Source: Camellia lanceoleosa (lineage: Eukaryota; Streptophyta; Magnoliopsida; Ericales; Theaceae). From it: a stretch of 64,000 bases of DNA. The stretch is from assembly GCA_025200525.1 (NCBI GenBank), contig CM045758.1:65222598-65286597 (forward strand), given 5' to 3'. How positions within the stretch are numbered: the first letter of the stretch is position 1; the number at the start of each line of letters is the position of its first letter. A program made the translations under genes and the position numbers. Below the pieces are notes generated by a model, which saw only the letters and a program-made list of their open reading frames with translations, did no database searches and had not been told where the DNA came from. This document shows positions 46,984-59,469 of this stretch, piece by piece.

Positions 46984-47538
46984 CTAGATTACACCAAAAC
47001 ACACCCATGCTACCTGGACCGTGAAAATGGGGATAGACCGTATGTGACCCACAAATGCTCGGTCGACAATCCAAACATGTGTCTCAACATAGGACAGGTT
47101 ATTTTCGAAGTCAACATTGTGAATATTAATGATCTCTAGTAGGTTAGGGACTGTGGTAAAAATATAATCCTCGGGGTACACGTTCCCCCTCCTGGCTGCA
47201 AACTCTAGGGGTAGAGGGCCTATAATATAATGCGGGCGGTCATGACCTGGGGCGATGCCAAGGACACGAGATGGTCCGAGAAAATGTCTGCGTGTATGGG
47301 CAAGGCTGTGCCTCCATAACAAGTGTGGGACGTCAATAGGGTCAACCTGGATATAAATTGGCCGACCCATCAACCGGCCAAGACCTGGGTGCAATTCCCT
47401 GACTATTTCCTCAGAATCTCCCCAACCCTCAGGTGAGGTGAGGGCGGGGGCAAGGGCAGGGTGTTCGGCTAAGATTTCATCTAAGTTGATGGCCTAGAGG
47501 TCATTCCAAAAAGCATCATCAAGGTAAATCTCTGACAT
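46984..47538 (-). pseudogene. Extra ORF between PBS and gag of the gypsy element (about 184 aa, one stop)
   Basis: A frame opens at 47538 with MSEIYLDDAFWNDL, meets a TAG at codon 15 (47496-47494), and runs on to 46984 with RPIYIQVDPIDVPHLLWRHS, GIAPGHDRPHYIIGPLPLEF and VDRAFVGHIRSIPIFTVQV. Length and composition look like a real protein. It lies on the element's coding strand upstream of gag, where standard chromoviruses have no gene. No domain is recognised. Apart from the TAG, probably a former CAG or TGG, it is intact. Confidence 0.6.
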
Positions 47539-47732
47539 CCCATAACACCAGAATAAACGTGAGATTTTACACAGGAAAGCTAACGTCACATGTAAATATT
47601 TATTATTATCTTATCTTATTTTGATTTTACCATATATATCTATATATATATATATATATATGTATATATTTTTTTTTTAGCTATATGGTTTTAGTTATAG
47701 ATTTATTTATAACTCTTTTTTTTTGAACCGTT

Positions 47733-47744
47733 GCTCTGATACCA
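47733..47744 (-). other. tRNA-Met primer binding site of the gypsy element
   Basis: TGGTATCAGAGC on the minus strand, 4 nt downstream of the 5' LTR end; complementary to the 3' end of plant initiator tRNA-Met. Confidence 0.85.
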
Positions 47745-47748
47745 CCTT

Positions 47749-49263
47749 TGTCACGACCCAACCCCAGGGGCTTAGAGTTGGAATCGTGACTTAGTAACTT
47801 TCTTATTTGAAGCAAATTAAGTTGTGCAAGCGAAAATAAAAATAATTAAACAGAAATTTTACTACATTTTACTAAAAAAAGAGAAATACATTTTTAGGCC
47901 TTTCATTATTTTCTTATTCAGTGACCAGCCCCGAATAGAAATAAAAGGAAACAAAAATATAAAAAAAGAAAAAAAAGAAAGATAAAATAGTGGTTCAACA
48001 ACAGTCCAAGAGCAGGTTCCATTTTGTAGGGTTATGGATTTCCCTTACATCTCGTCACCTGAAAGGGTAACAGCTATAAGCACACAGCAGAGTGAGAAAT
48101 ATTATGCCAAGAGTGTAGGGAATAAAATAACCATGGATAATGAGTAGGCTAAAATATTTGCATAATTTAATTTAAAATGACAATTTATTTAAAGTGGCAG
48201 AATACAGAAATCATGTAAAGTAATAATCATAACCACGGTATAAAACAAAGCAGAACAGAGGTCACAAAGTGACAGTCAGAACAGAGGTCAATGGATCCAT
48301 GACAAACAGAGGACCACAAAGTGGTCAAACAGAGGCCAGTGGTTATTTAAGTCTCCCAAGACGTAGGACTCCCGTGGTGATATTTACAAAACATAATTGT
48401 TTATAAGGTTATAGTCAAATATATTCTAAAATTTAAACAAACATATCCATGGGTTTCCTTTTAAGTAAATAGAGTTTAGAAAGTAACCCACGTAACTAAA
48501 ATATTTATAAAACATAACTTTTATTTATATAACTTAAAATATAGCTTGTATAAAATAAGTTATGGTAACTCAAAACATTCGTAAAACATATAATGGTAGA
48601 TCAAGGTATAACATAACTCACCTTAATTATAACCCTTAGCCTTACTTTACTATCAGAACTTCCCTATTTTCAACTCCTCACTCTCACTTACGTGCCTCTC
48701 TCTCTCTTGGCTTCCACCCCTCTTGTTCTTTCGGTTTTTTTTTTTTTTTTCTCTCTTCAATAGTTCATCACCTTGACCCTATTTATACTGTGAGCCAAGC
48801 CTCATAGGAGTGCCACGTACCCCCCCTCCTCAGGAGGCTATAATGAGGCTAGAGGGTGAAGTTCTTAATTGTAGATTTGAGATAAGATTGAATCAGTTAG
48901 GAATAAATATAAATCTTTAGACTTGGGCCTTAACACACTTGGGCCTTATTCTCTTTTTCTTTTTTCTTTTTTTCTTTTGGGCCGAAGCTCGCAAAGCTTG
49001 CTGGGCAACTAGCTTATAGATTTATTTTATTTTATTTTTTTCATTTTCATTTTCTTTTATTTATTTACTATCTTTTATTACAATTCCACAAGTGTGTTAA
49101 TTTGCTCCCAAATAATTAATTCCCAAATAATTCTATATTTGATAACCCAATGCCAAATTAGATTTATATATTTAATTATTTAATAGCCTATCATCACATG
49201 CCACTATAATTATATATAATTCTAAATATTTATGTGGACTTAATTAAACGTTCGCGTGTCACA
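47749..49263 (-). repeat. 5' LTR of the gypsy element (1515 bp)
   Basis: A direct repeat of the 36531-42234 LTR without the hAT insertion. It contains a T-rich segment near 48730 and TATTTATACTGTGAGCC near 48780, and ends TGTGACACGCG on the coding strand. Confidence 0.9.
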
Positions 49264-50650
49264 ATTAGGCCTTTGTCTTTTTGGGTAGGTTTTTGCAAAA
49301 TGATTGGGTTCTCCACATATAAAACAATTGCATTTTTTACTATTAGGTTTTCTAACATATCTTTGTTTTCTTTTATCTTTCTCTTTTTTAGGTAGTCTCT
49401 TATAATTTATCCTATTAAAAATTCTACTCTTTCTAATGAATTTTTGTTTTTTCCATAGTTTTCTATATTTTTTCTTCCAATATTTTTCTTTTCTATATTT
49501 TCCATATTTGTTCCTATTATATTTATTATGCTGCTACAGAAACCATAGTTTTGTTTTTTCAAGTCTTTCTGTATTTTAACTTCTATACATTTTTCTCTGA
49601 GCTTATGAAATGTAAAACTATTCTAGGTCCTATTCCTAAAGTTCCTCTTATTTTTACTTCTCCTGAGGCTATTTTGGCTGGTAAGTTTGCATAATAAATT
49701 GACCATTTATTTTCTATTTCTCTTCCTAGTTCTCCGGGTAATTTTCTAAAATATTTATTTCCTATTTCTTCATCAAAACTTTTTCTTGTTCTAGCTGCTA
49801 TGGCTAAATATTCTTTACTAAAGGGTACAACATATTTCCAACTTCCTAACATTATCTGATCTAACTCAGTTAATGCTATGCTTTGAGTATAATCATTTCT
49901 TCTAGAAGGGTCATATCCTATAAGTATTTCTTTTATAAAGCTAGTAAAATTCCATGGGTTATCTCCTAGTCCCTTAAGCTGTCTAATTGTCTCTTCATAT
50001 TTTCCTTTAAAAGTTAAATATATATTAAAAGCTGAATCTCCTAAAAGTGTTTCCATATATTCCCACATATCTGTTGATTCAAAGGGATTACTCATCCATG
50101 CTTTTACTGCATCTTTTTTCCGTTTTTCTATCACTTCCTGCCATATTTGAGGATCGAATCTGGCTAAATCTAAAAGAGTTCCTTGGCTATTAGCTGGCTG
50201 TAATTATATATTCATATCTGGTTGTCTACGCTTTCCATGAAATCTATAACTTTTATTTGGGTCTGCTTTACTACGCCCTGAATTAGCTAATGGTCTTCTT
50301 CCTCCTACTGCATAATGCATTGGTTCTACGGAATCTTCTACCGTTGGTTGTGGGTTACTAGTTTCTGTGCTTTATGTGTTCATGTAAAAAGAGTCTTCTA
50401 AGTTGGATTGTTCTGGTATTTTAAATATTTTGCTAGGATGTATTTTATCTTCTATGATATCATCTACATATTCAGTATAAAATTCTTGGTCTAAAAATGA
50501 CACTGCGTCATCATGGATATCTCCTCTAGCTAAGTATTCATAGTATCTAGTATCTAATATTTTATTCATATCACCTAGGGTGAAATTTTCCAAATCTATC
50601 TCATCAATATTATATATCTTATTTTGTGATATTGTTTTTTCTTCTGTCAT
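49264..50650 (-). pseudogene. Caulimovirid coat protein (main part)
   Basis: The frame starts at 50650 (MTEEKTISQNKIYNIDE) with an acidic N-terminus. It passes stops near 50372 and 50204 and contains a capsid core (50134-49583) with NPFESTDMWEYMETLLGDS and TARKSFDEEIGN-like helical segments. A basic Lys/Arg/Tyr-rich stretch follows (49560-49370), then a zinc-knuckle region CFICGEPNHFAKTY whose last Cys is changed to Tyr. The gypsy element cuts it at 49264, and the acidic tail continues at 36530. Basic region, CCHC and acidic tail in this order are the caulimovirid coat-protein plan. Confidence 0.75.
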
Positions 50651-50659
50651 TACATAAAG

Positions 50660-51272
50660 CTAATTTATATCACTATGATTATCTTGATTTTCTTTCCTAT
50701 CTATACTGCTAAATTCATTGTCTTCAGATTTTTCTGGTGCTACATATGTATATTGAGTAAATCTTACTGCATAGATTCCATTTGCTTTTTGATATAATAA
50801 GTTATCTTGAGGAGCTAACCTTTTTTGTCCTAGAAAATCTCCTAAATTCCAATCTAGTGCTACATTATCTTCAAAATTATATTTTTTAGCTGGTAGTGCC
50901 TTTATTCCTTTTGCGCCTAATATTTTAACTATCTGATCATTTGTAAGTTTATAATGAGTATTGCTTTCTGAGACTGCTAATCCTAAAAATCTTGTGCAAA
51001 CTAATAAATTCTTTTCTCCTTTTTTCATTTTGTATCCTCTACTTTTTATTCCTATTTTTATCTTTTTATGAAAGGTCGAGGTTGGTAGTAAGAAATCTAG
51101 TGTAAAATAAACTATTCATCCTTTTGAATTCATATTAAATTCATAGCTGCCTAAAATACTTTGTCCTACATCATTAAACCTATCATTATAAAGACATACA
51201 AAAACTTTAGTTCCTAAATTTTCTTTGGTTAAAGCCTTAACTCCTACCACAACTAATCCTAGGTGAGTCATT
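50660..51272 (-). pseudogene. Caulimovirid movement protein, C-terminal part
   Basis: It continues the MP frame from 58804 directly across the copia insertion. It contains HLGLVVVGVKALTKENLG and VCLYNDRF segments typical of the 30K movement-protein core, a stop at about 51116, and then an intact 122-codon end (51028-50660) with the KANGIYAVRFTQYTY motif. It ends 10 bp before the coat-protein start. 30K proteins enlarge plasmodesmata for cell-to-cell spread. Confidence 0.7.
51268..51272. repeat. 5-bp target duplication TCATT (left) of the copia element
   Basis: Matched by TCATT at 58799-58803. Confidence 0.9.
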
Positions 51273-52573
51273 TGTTAGGCAATCTTCACTGTATTTAAAT
51301 AAATTAAATTCTGTTGTGTACTAAACAACAATCAGAATATAAAGAAATAAAAAGAAAAAGGAGAGAATATGTTTGATTACGAAAATCAAACTCGAAATAA
51401 AAATAAATAAATAAATAACAGATTTTATTTTGTTACAAAAAACAAAATTAAAATCTGATTAAATAAACAAATTAAAAAGCAGAATAAAATTAAACAACTT
51501 ACTTGGTTAATTTCTTTGAATTACTTTCCTGATCAAGTCCAGTGTTTAACACTGTGTCCTTAAGACAGATTCGTCCTCTCCAAGGTGCTTTCAGAATTTG
51601 GACGTCTATCTCCCAAGATGAAATGATCTTACCACAAACAATAGCAGCACTACAAATTGTTTGCCTTACGAACACACTAAGTGTTTACACTCTTTCTTTC
51701 AGAATAAATATGCAGCAAAATGCAGAGAGAATTATAGAGAGGATGGAGTACGAAAATTGGAGTTAAAAATCCAAATGGGAGGCTAGTCTATTTATAGATG
51801 TAAAGGTGGCTTTTGGTTTTGAATTGAACAGGTATGAAACCTGTTGGGTTTAAATTCAAACAGATTTGAATCATTGGGTTAACCATTCAAGCAGACAAAA
51901 AGCGGAAGGGCTCTGTTTGGATGATCATTAAATCCAAACCAGTTTAATGCAGGAAGGGCCTGTTTGGATGAACAGGAAAACTGCATCAGTTTAATTGCAT
52001 TTGAAAGCAGGAAGGGCCTGTTTGGATGAACAAAAATCCAAACAGATTTATTTGAATTAAATTCAAATGTTTCGCCCAAAAGATTAGTATTGGGCGAACA
52101 AGCCCAACCCAACCTCACACACTGCGCCCAAGCCCGGCCCACTTGGCCAGGACGGACGACGGCGGCGGCGCGCGCGTGTGGTGATTTTTGGGTCCAATGG
52201 GTCTAGCCCATTTTGCCCATAACCTCTCCCTCTAAAACACTTGGGTACCCCTTGGGGCACACCCCAAGTATCAAACCCATGCTTTATAAACCCTCTCAAA
52301 ACCTCCCACCAAATCAATGTGGGACAAGCCTTATACATACCTTTAAGGAATTTCCACCAAAACTCCATTTCCATGGAGCATACTTTGGCTTCAATTTCCC
52401 ATTCACTCGGTAATGGTTTTGAGCAACCAAATATACCACGTGAATCACAACGCGGCAAAGAACGCGTTACCACTTTGACCCGTGTAAATCGATGCACGGG
52501 GCCCACCTAAAAATTAGACCAAACTTAGGAAAAAATTCTAGTTTTACCCAGAATTTTATAACCATTTCCAACA
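51273..52573 (-). repeat. 3' LTR of the copia element (1301 bp)
   Basis: Pairs with 57511-58798. It contains three degenerate units of about 60 bp with GGAAGGGC(C)CTGTTTGGATGA (51905-52050), and a CG-rich insertion-like stretch near 52150-52180 that is absent from the other LTR. Confidence 0.9.
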
Positions 52574-52585
52574 ATCCCCCACATG
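52574..52585 (-). other. Polypurine tract of the copia element
   Basis: CATGTGGGGGAT on the minus strand directly abuts the 3' LTR start TGTTGGAAATGG, the typical layout of plant copia elements. Confidence 0.8.
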
Positions 52586-53230
52586 AATGGAATTTGATGA
52601 CAACGGAAATGCAACAATATGCAGACTTAACGAAAGAGTATAAGTCGAAAATATCTTGCATCAGGATAGGTAGTTTTCGCCTTGAACCTTCCTAGTGATA
52701 ACCTATCGGACTTACTAGCTAACCAATGGGCGATGCCTTGAATTGTTCAGCGTTTGTGTAAGCCAAGACAATAGATTTCACACAAAATATTTTCTAACAC
52801 ATCGTGGTTCTCCTTTGTTGTGTTCATTTTGGCCTTGAACGCTCTCGGTTTTCATGAGTGTTTCTAGAGAATGTAGCCTCTTTCATTCTCATAGAACCTT
52901 GATTCAACACTCATATAGGTGATTCTTCTTGTGAGTATCTTCTTATACTCGTCTTGATTTTATGCCTTAATCAAGATATAAGTAATCATTAAAAGCAAAG
53001 CTTATCCTTATGCCCTGCAGACAACATATGTTGCGGATATCACTCTCACCATAGGAATGAGTAGGAATTTTAATCCCTTGGTGATTTACGGCGAGCCATA
53101 CATAACTTAGTTGTCCCTTTGAACTTAGTTCTTGGGATCTCGATCATATAAGTAGGGTTACCATTATGGCGACTCTTATGTAATAGGCTTTAATCCCATT
53201 CCTTCGATGAATTATACACTAGCTCTTTTG

Positions 53231-56200
53231 TCAAACCTTTTGTAAATGGATCATAATATTCTCTTTAGATTTTATATAATCTATTGAGATTATTCCGTTT
53301 GACAACAACTGCCTAACGGTATTATGTCGACGATGAATATGTCGTGACTTACCGTTATACATATGATTCTGTGCCCTGCCTATTGCAGATTGACTATCAC
53401 AATGAATGCAAATAGCTGGCACGGGTTTTGGCCACATTGGAATGTCTTCTAAGAAGTGGCGAAGCCATTCTGCTTCTTCACCTACTTTGTCTAAAGCAAT
53501 GAACTCGGATTCTATTGTGGATCGTGCGATGCAAGTTTGTTTCGTGGACTTCCATGAAACAAGAAAGGTGCCTCCTAGAGTAAAGCCATATCCTGTAGTG
53601 GATTTTGAATCTTTAGTATCTGATATCTAATTGGCATCACAATAACCTTCAAATCTTCTTTGGATATCGAGTAAAATTCAAACCATGATCACGGGTGAAT
53701 CTTAGATATCTAAGAACCCGAATGATCGCTTTCCAATGGTCTTCTCCGGGGTTACTAGTGTATCTACTCAATTTACTGATAGCATAAGCTATATCGGGCA
53801 GTACAATTCATTAGATACATTAGGCTTCCAATGATTTGGGAGTATTTTAATCGAGACAACTGCATCACCTTTATTTTTCGATAAATAAAAGCGATGTCTC
53901 TGGTGTCCTTGCTAAATTCAAATCATCCTTGATAAATTTATCAAGAATTTTCTCAATATAATGAGATTGAGATAATGCATATCCGTCGAGATGTTTTAGT
54001 TATTTTCATTCCTAATATAACATCTGCGACCCCATATCTTTCATATCAAATCTATTGTTAAGCATTTGCTTAGTTGATTTGATCATGTTTTATTTGCTTC
54101 AATGATAAGCATGTCATCCACATAAAGACAAATTATGACATATCCTTGGTGGGTGTTTTTAACATAGACACATTTGTCACATTCGTTTATCTTAAACCCA
54201 TTAGTAAGCATTGCATGATCAAATTTTTCATGCCATTGCTTAGGTGCTTGTTTTAATCCATAAAGAGATTTTACAAGTCGACAAACTTTCTTTTCTTGCC
54301 TCGATACTACAAACCCTTCTAAGTTGTTCCATATAGATCTCTTCATTTAGATCACCGTTTAAGAAAATTTGTCTTAACATCCATTTGATGTATTTCTAAA
54401 TTAAACAATATTGCTATAGCAATAAGCATGCGAATGGATGTTATTCTTGTCACGAGGGAATATGTGTCAAAATAATCCAGACCTTCCTTTTATGCGTAAC
54501 CTTTAACTACAAGTCTTGCTTTATACTTGTCAATTGAACCATCTGCTTTCATTTTTCTCTTGAATATCCATTTATATCCAAGAGGTTTAGAACACAGTGG
54601 AAGATCCACCAATTCCCAAGTATGATTTTTGCATAATGGATTCAATTTCATTAATGACTTCTTTCCACAAAGGTGCTTGAGGACTGTCATTCCTGCCTTA
54701 AAGCTTTGAGGTTCATTTTCTAACAGGTATGTCAGAAAATCTGGACCAAAGGATTTTGATGTTCTCGCTCTCTTACTTCTTCTTGGTTCATCAAGAGTTA
54801 AATCTGTTGGTTGAGACCATTACTAGTCTCTTGTGCTTGATTGTTATTAGTCTCTTGACTTTGTGTACAATCATAAGTTCTTTCTGTGAACTTAATTCTG
54901 TCATTTCTTGTAAGGAAAGACATGTTCAAAAACCTGACATTCCTTGACTCTATAATAGTGTTCACATTTATATCGGTATTTCGATTTATAAGTCAAAACC
55001 GATATGCACTACTATTACGAGCATAACCAATAAACACACAATCTCTTGTTTTTGGTCCAATCTTAGTCTTTTAGGAGCAGAACTTCAACTTTTGCCAAAC
55101 ACCCCACACTTTCAAGTATTTGTAGGAAGGTGGTCGACCTTTCCACAATTCATAAGGAATGCTTTTAGTTTTCTTGTGGGGTATTCTATTAAGAACATAA
55201 TTAGTGACAATATTGCTTCCCCACAAGTTACGTGGTAGCTCGAACTTAGTAACATGGCATTCATCATTTCTTTTAGAGTTCTATTCTTTCTTTCGGCAAT
55301 TCCATTTCTTTGTGGAGAATAAGAATGTAGTTTGGTGAATAACGCCATGTTGTGCACAAAATTCATTTAATGGTGCATCATATTCACCACCTATCACTTC
55401 TAACCATTTTAATGGTTTTACCAAGTTGATTTTCAACTTACATTTTGTAGAGTTTAAACATTTCTAAGGCTTCATCTTTACTTCTAAGTAAATAAACATA
55501 ACAATATCTTGTGCAATCATCGATAAATGTTATGAAATACTTTTTGCCTCCTCTAGTTTGAATAAATTTTAGATCACATACATCGGTATGAATTAATTCT
55601 AGAGGTTCGGTTTTCCTTTCAATGATTTAAATGGAGCCTTAGTTAGTTTTGCTTCTACACAAACTTCACATTTATGATTAGGATTAATTTCAAACTTTGG
55701 TATATAATCCAAACCAATTAATCTCATAAAGCATCATAATTTACATGTCCTAATCTACCATGCCATAAATTTGACTCAAGAATATAAGCAAAAGATGTGT
55801 TATTCTTATTCATAGCAACTTTTGGTACAAGCTGTCATTACATTAAGTTTAAAGAGACCATCACTCATGTATCCCTTACCAACATACATACCACTCTTTG
55901 TTAATACAAACTTATCGGACTCAAAAACAAGCCTAAAACCATTTTTACTTAACAAAGAACCGAAACTAAATTCTTAGGATGTCGGTACATGCGATGCGTT
56001 GTTGAGGGTTAGTTCTTTTCCGATGTCATCTTCAAGATCACTTTTCCTTGTCCACCCACGGTAGAAGTAGAAGAATTTCCCATAAAAAGTTGCTCACCAT
56101 TTGCAGCCTCATTGTAGGTAGTGAACATCTTCTTGTCCGCACATATGTGACGAGTTGCTCCAGTGTCAACCCACCATTCTTTGGGATTTCCAACCAAGTT

Positions 56201-57137
56201 AGCCTCAGACACCACAGCAGAGAGATTGATGTCATTCACTCCGTCAGAGATGTAATCCAATTCTGTCACATTGGCTTGATTGGTGGTCTTCTTGCTTGTA
56301 CTTCCATGATCCTTCTTAGGGCGGCGGCAGTCAGAAGCTCAATGTCCAGTCTTGCCACAGTTATAGCATTTTCCTTTGAACTTCTTGTTGCCATTGTTGT
56401 TGCCTTATTTAGGACCATCTCCAGTAAACTTCCTCTTTTTGTTATGTGGTTTTTGAACTTGTTCAACCACATTAGCCTTGGACTCAATGGGATTTTTCCC
56501 ATGCCTCTTGTCAGCCTTTCGGTTATCTTCCTCAATTCTTAATCTTACAATTAACTCATCCATGGTCATCTCTTTGCATTTATGTTTTAAATAATTTTTA
56601 AAATCTTTCCAAGCCGGTGGTAACTTTTCCACCAAAGCAGGGACTTGGAAAGATTAAGCTAAAGACATACCTACGAATGAATATCATGCAAAATTATCTG
56701 AAAATTTTGAACTTGAAATATTACCGTTTGGGAGTCGACCATTACAAAATCTAGAAATTTACCGACGACAAATTTCTTCGTCTTGGCATCTTCTGTTTTG
56801 TATTTCTTCTCCAAAGAATCCCATAATTCTTTTCTTGACTTGAGAGGATTTGTATACATTATCTGACATGTTGTCAAGGCCATTGAGGATGTAGTTTACG
56901 CACAGAAATCTGAATGTTTCCAAGCATCTCTAATGACAACAACTTGCCGATCACTTTCACCCTCTTTAAGTCTTTGAGCCTCTTCATGGAAAGCAGGGCC
57001 AAATTAAGAGTTGTAAGATAGAACGGCATCTTCTCGCCATCTCTTAAACTTCGATGCAGATTAAATTTTTCGGTTTTCTCCATGATTGATTTGTACATGA
57101 ACATGGTTACGAATAGGGACCGATGTTGGTGTAACAA
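53231..57137 (-). pseudogene. Ty1/copia gag-pol (heavily broken)
   Basis: Minus-strand fragments in order are: gag (LTTLNLA near 57020; LWDSLEKKYKTEDAKTKKF near 56820); zinc knuckle region ITVARLDIE/CYNCGKTGH in overlapping frames near 56350; protease WWVDTGATRHICADKKMF near 56170; integrase (HSYSPQRNGIAERKNRTLKE near 55320); RT (PLGYKWIFKRKMKADGSIDK near 54590; SLYGLKQAPKQWHEKFD near 54265; active site LYVDDMLII near 54110); and RNase H ([17 protein letters not shown] near 53410). Many frameshifts and stops; not functional. Confidence 0.85.
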
Positions 57138-57510
57138 CAGAGTACCCTTGCCAGATCTGATTTAGGTTGTAGTAGCCATAATTTCGATTACAAAAATCGG
57201 AAAAATTAAAACACAAATTAATTTTCTAGTTACTAAAACCGAGAAAATAAAATATAACACAAAATAATTTTATTTTTCTTGTTACTAAAACAGAATAATA
57301 AAATACCAAAATAATTTTACGTAATACCAAATAATATTCGAAATTGTTAATGACACGATGTCGTACTACTAGTTGTCAAAGAAAAGGCGATATATTACTA
57401 CTATCTGTCAAATAGCATAAATCACTATTTGTTTTTCCAACCAGAATATTACTTTGAAAAACAGAAAATTAAATACAATGAAGATACCAAAAAGGATTCT
57501 GTCTTAAGAT

Positions 57511-58798
57511 TATTAGGCAATCTTCACTGTATTTAAATAAATTAAATTCTGTTGTGTACTAAACAACAATCAGAATATAAAGAAATAAAAAGAAAAAGGA
57601 GAGAATATGTTTGATTACGAAAATCAAACTCGAAATAAAAATAAATAAATAAATAACAGATTTTATTTTGTTACAAAAAACAAAATTAAAATCTGATTAA
57701 ATAAACAAATTAAAAAGCAGAATAAAATTAAACAACTTACTTGGTTAATTTCTTTGAATTACTTTCCTGATCAAGTCCAGTGTTTAACACTGTGTCCTTA
57801 AGACAGATTCGTCCTCTCCAAGGTGCTTTCAGAATTTGGACGTCTATCTCCCAGGATGAAATGATCTTACCACAAACAATAGCAGCACTACAAATTGTTT
57901 GCCTTACGAACACACTAAGTGTTTACACTCTTTCTTTCAGAATAAATATGCAGCAAAATGCAGAGAGAATTATAGAGAGGATGGAGTACGAAAATTGGAG
58001 TTAAAAATCCAAATGGGAGGCTAGTCTATTTATAGATGTAAAGGTGGCTCTTGGTTTTGAATTGAACAGGTATGAAACCTGTTGGGTTTAAATTCAAACA
58101 GATTTGAATCTGTTGGGTTAACCATTCAAACAGATAAAAAATGGGAAGGGCTCTGTTTGGATGATCATTAAATCCAAACCAGTTTAATTCTGGAAAGGGC
58201 CCTGTTTGGATGAACAGGAAAAACCAGACCAGTTTAATTCTGTTTGAAAACGGGAAGGGCCCTATTTGGATGAACAGAAAATCCAAAACAGTTTATTTGA
58301 ATTAAATTCAAATGTTTCTGGCCCAAAAAGATTAGTATTGGGCCGAACAAGCCCAACCCAACCTCACACTGACGCCCAAGCCAGCCTTGCATGGCAGCGC
58401 ATGTGGTGATTTTTGGGTCCAATGGGTCTAGCCCATTTTGCCCATAACCTCTCCCTCTAAAACACTTGGGTACCCATTGGGGCACACCCCAAGTATCAAA
58501 CCAATGCTTTATAAACCCTCTCAAAACCTCCCACCAAATCAATGTGGGACAAGCCTTATACATACCTTTAAGGAATTTCCACCAAAACTCCATTTCCATG
58601 GAGCATACTTTGGCTTCAATTTCCCATTCACTCGGTAATGGTTTTGAGCAACCAAATATACCACGTGAATCACAACGCGGCAAAGAACGCGTTACCACTT
58701 TGACCCGTGTAAATCGATGCACGGGGCCCACCTAAAAATTAGACCAAACTTAGGAAAAAATTCTGGTTTTACCCAGAATTTTATAACCATTTCCAACA
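57511..58798 (-). repeat. 5' LTR of the copia element (1288 bp)
   Basis: A direct repeat of 51273-52573. The terminal base pair at 57512 is mutated (TATTAGGC instead of TGTTAGGC). Confidence 0.9.
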
Positions 58799-59093
58799 TC
58801 ATTTTGCGGTGTTCATTTACTGCATATTTGTACCTTTCTCTATCTATTAAATTTAGCTCTATTTTTTCATCTTCATGAATTACACTAATCATTTGTTCAC
58901 CATAGTATTTAAGTAGATATTGTTTTTTATGAATCTTTCCTAGCTTATATACATATTTCGCTGGAATTAATTCTAGCTTTTCTTTCTTAAATTTTTCTAT
59001 TTTTTGTTCTACATCTATAAATTCTTCCATTTTAACATTTTCATCCTCATTACGCTTTTTACTACTACTTCCTTTTACTAGCTGTTTAAACAT
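58799..59093 (-). pseudogene. Caulimovirid movement protein, N-terminal part
   Basis: It starts at 59093 (MFKQLVKGSSSKKRNEDENV) and runs without a stop through the segment ending HRKM, where the copia element inserts. The frame resumes at 51267. It is rich in Lys and Glu with a predicted helical start. The upstream ORF ends within a few bases of this start, as in compact caulimovirid genomes. Confidence 0.7.
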
Positions 59094-59098
59094 TTTTT

Positions 59099-59468
59099 AT
59101 TTTCTGTAAGTTCTACAAACAGGTTTCTTTGGTAATTTAAGCTTTTCGAAATATCTAGCTATGTCTTCTTAGTTTATCTGAGATTGGGGTTTGTTTACTT
59201 GTCCTTCTATTCCTTTTCCTTTTTGAAGTATTATTCTTTCTAGAGAAGCTAAACGATTTTCTAAACTATGTAGCTATTCTGATAATTCTTCAAATTTTTC
59301 ACACAATCTAATTAGAAATAAAATTTCTATATTATTTTGTTTGACTGATATTTTATCTGACTGATTTATTCCCTGATAGCTACTGATTTCTTATGGGTTA
59401 TTATGGAAGTCTTCTGCTTGTTTTAAAATAATCTGGTAGTCCCTATTAGATTTTTTATCACTACTCAT
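59099..59468 (-). pseudogene. Small caulimovirid ORF upstream of the movement protein
   Basis: It starts MSSDKKSNRDYQIILKQAED at 59468, has stops near 59393, 59273 and 59171, and ends at about 59099 with KLPKKPVCRTYRK, overlapping the MP start region. The helical, charged composition is compatible with a coiled coil (FEELSE..LHSLENRLASLE). Function is unknown; position is like the small ORFs of caulimo- and soymoviruses. Confidence 0.5.
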
Positions 59469-59469
59469 A

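Larger units (their letters stand above)
36531..49263 (-). mobile_element. Ty3/gypsy LTR retrotransposon (chromovirus-like) with nested hAT
   Basis: The element has TG...CA LTRs, a perfect 5-bp target duplication ATTAG, a PBS complementary to tRNA-Met (TGGTATCAGAGC, 47744-47733) 4 nt inside the 5' LTR, and a polypurine tract (42247-42235) beside the 3' LTR. Transcription runs on the minus strand. The domain order gag, protease, RT, RNase H, integrase, C-terminal chromodomain-like segment fits Ty3/gypsy chromoviruses (Tekay/Del-like, my inference). An additional ORF lies between PBS and gag. The 3' LTR carries the hAT transposon at 37004-41199. Confidence 0.9.
51273..58798 (-). mobile_element. 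Ty1/copia LTR retrotransposon (7.5 kb) inserted in the viral movement protein
   Basis: Two 1.29-1.30 kb LTRs (51273-52573 and 57511-58798) are nearly identical, with TGTTGGAAATGG at the 5' end on the minus strand and a perfect TCATT duplication. A polypurine tract (GTGGGGGAT) precedes the 3' LTR. The inside contains broken gag, protease, integrase, RT and RNase H in Ty1/copia order; protease and RT look Tork-like (inference). No clear tRNA-Met PBS is visible next to the 5' LTR, which may have decayed. Confidence 0.9.

Noticed and set aside
47750..49263. Possible relation of the gypsy LTR to the solo LTR at 32285 (both start TGTCACGACCC)
   Set aside because: Only the terminal 12-15 bases agree; internal sequences and lengths differ, so they are treated as separate families.
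51542..51766. 74-codon + strand frame, identical at 57780-58004
   Set aside because: Occurs in both copia LTRs antisense to the element; no evidence that it is a gene.
52084..52506. 140-codon minus-strand frame, again at 58234-58731
   Set aside because: An LTR frame present in both copies but different in length; probably chance opening of the U3/R region.
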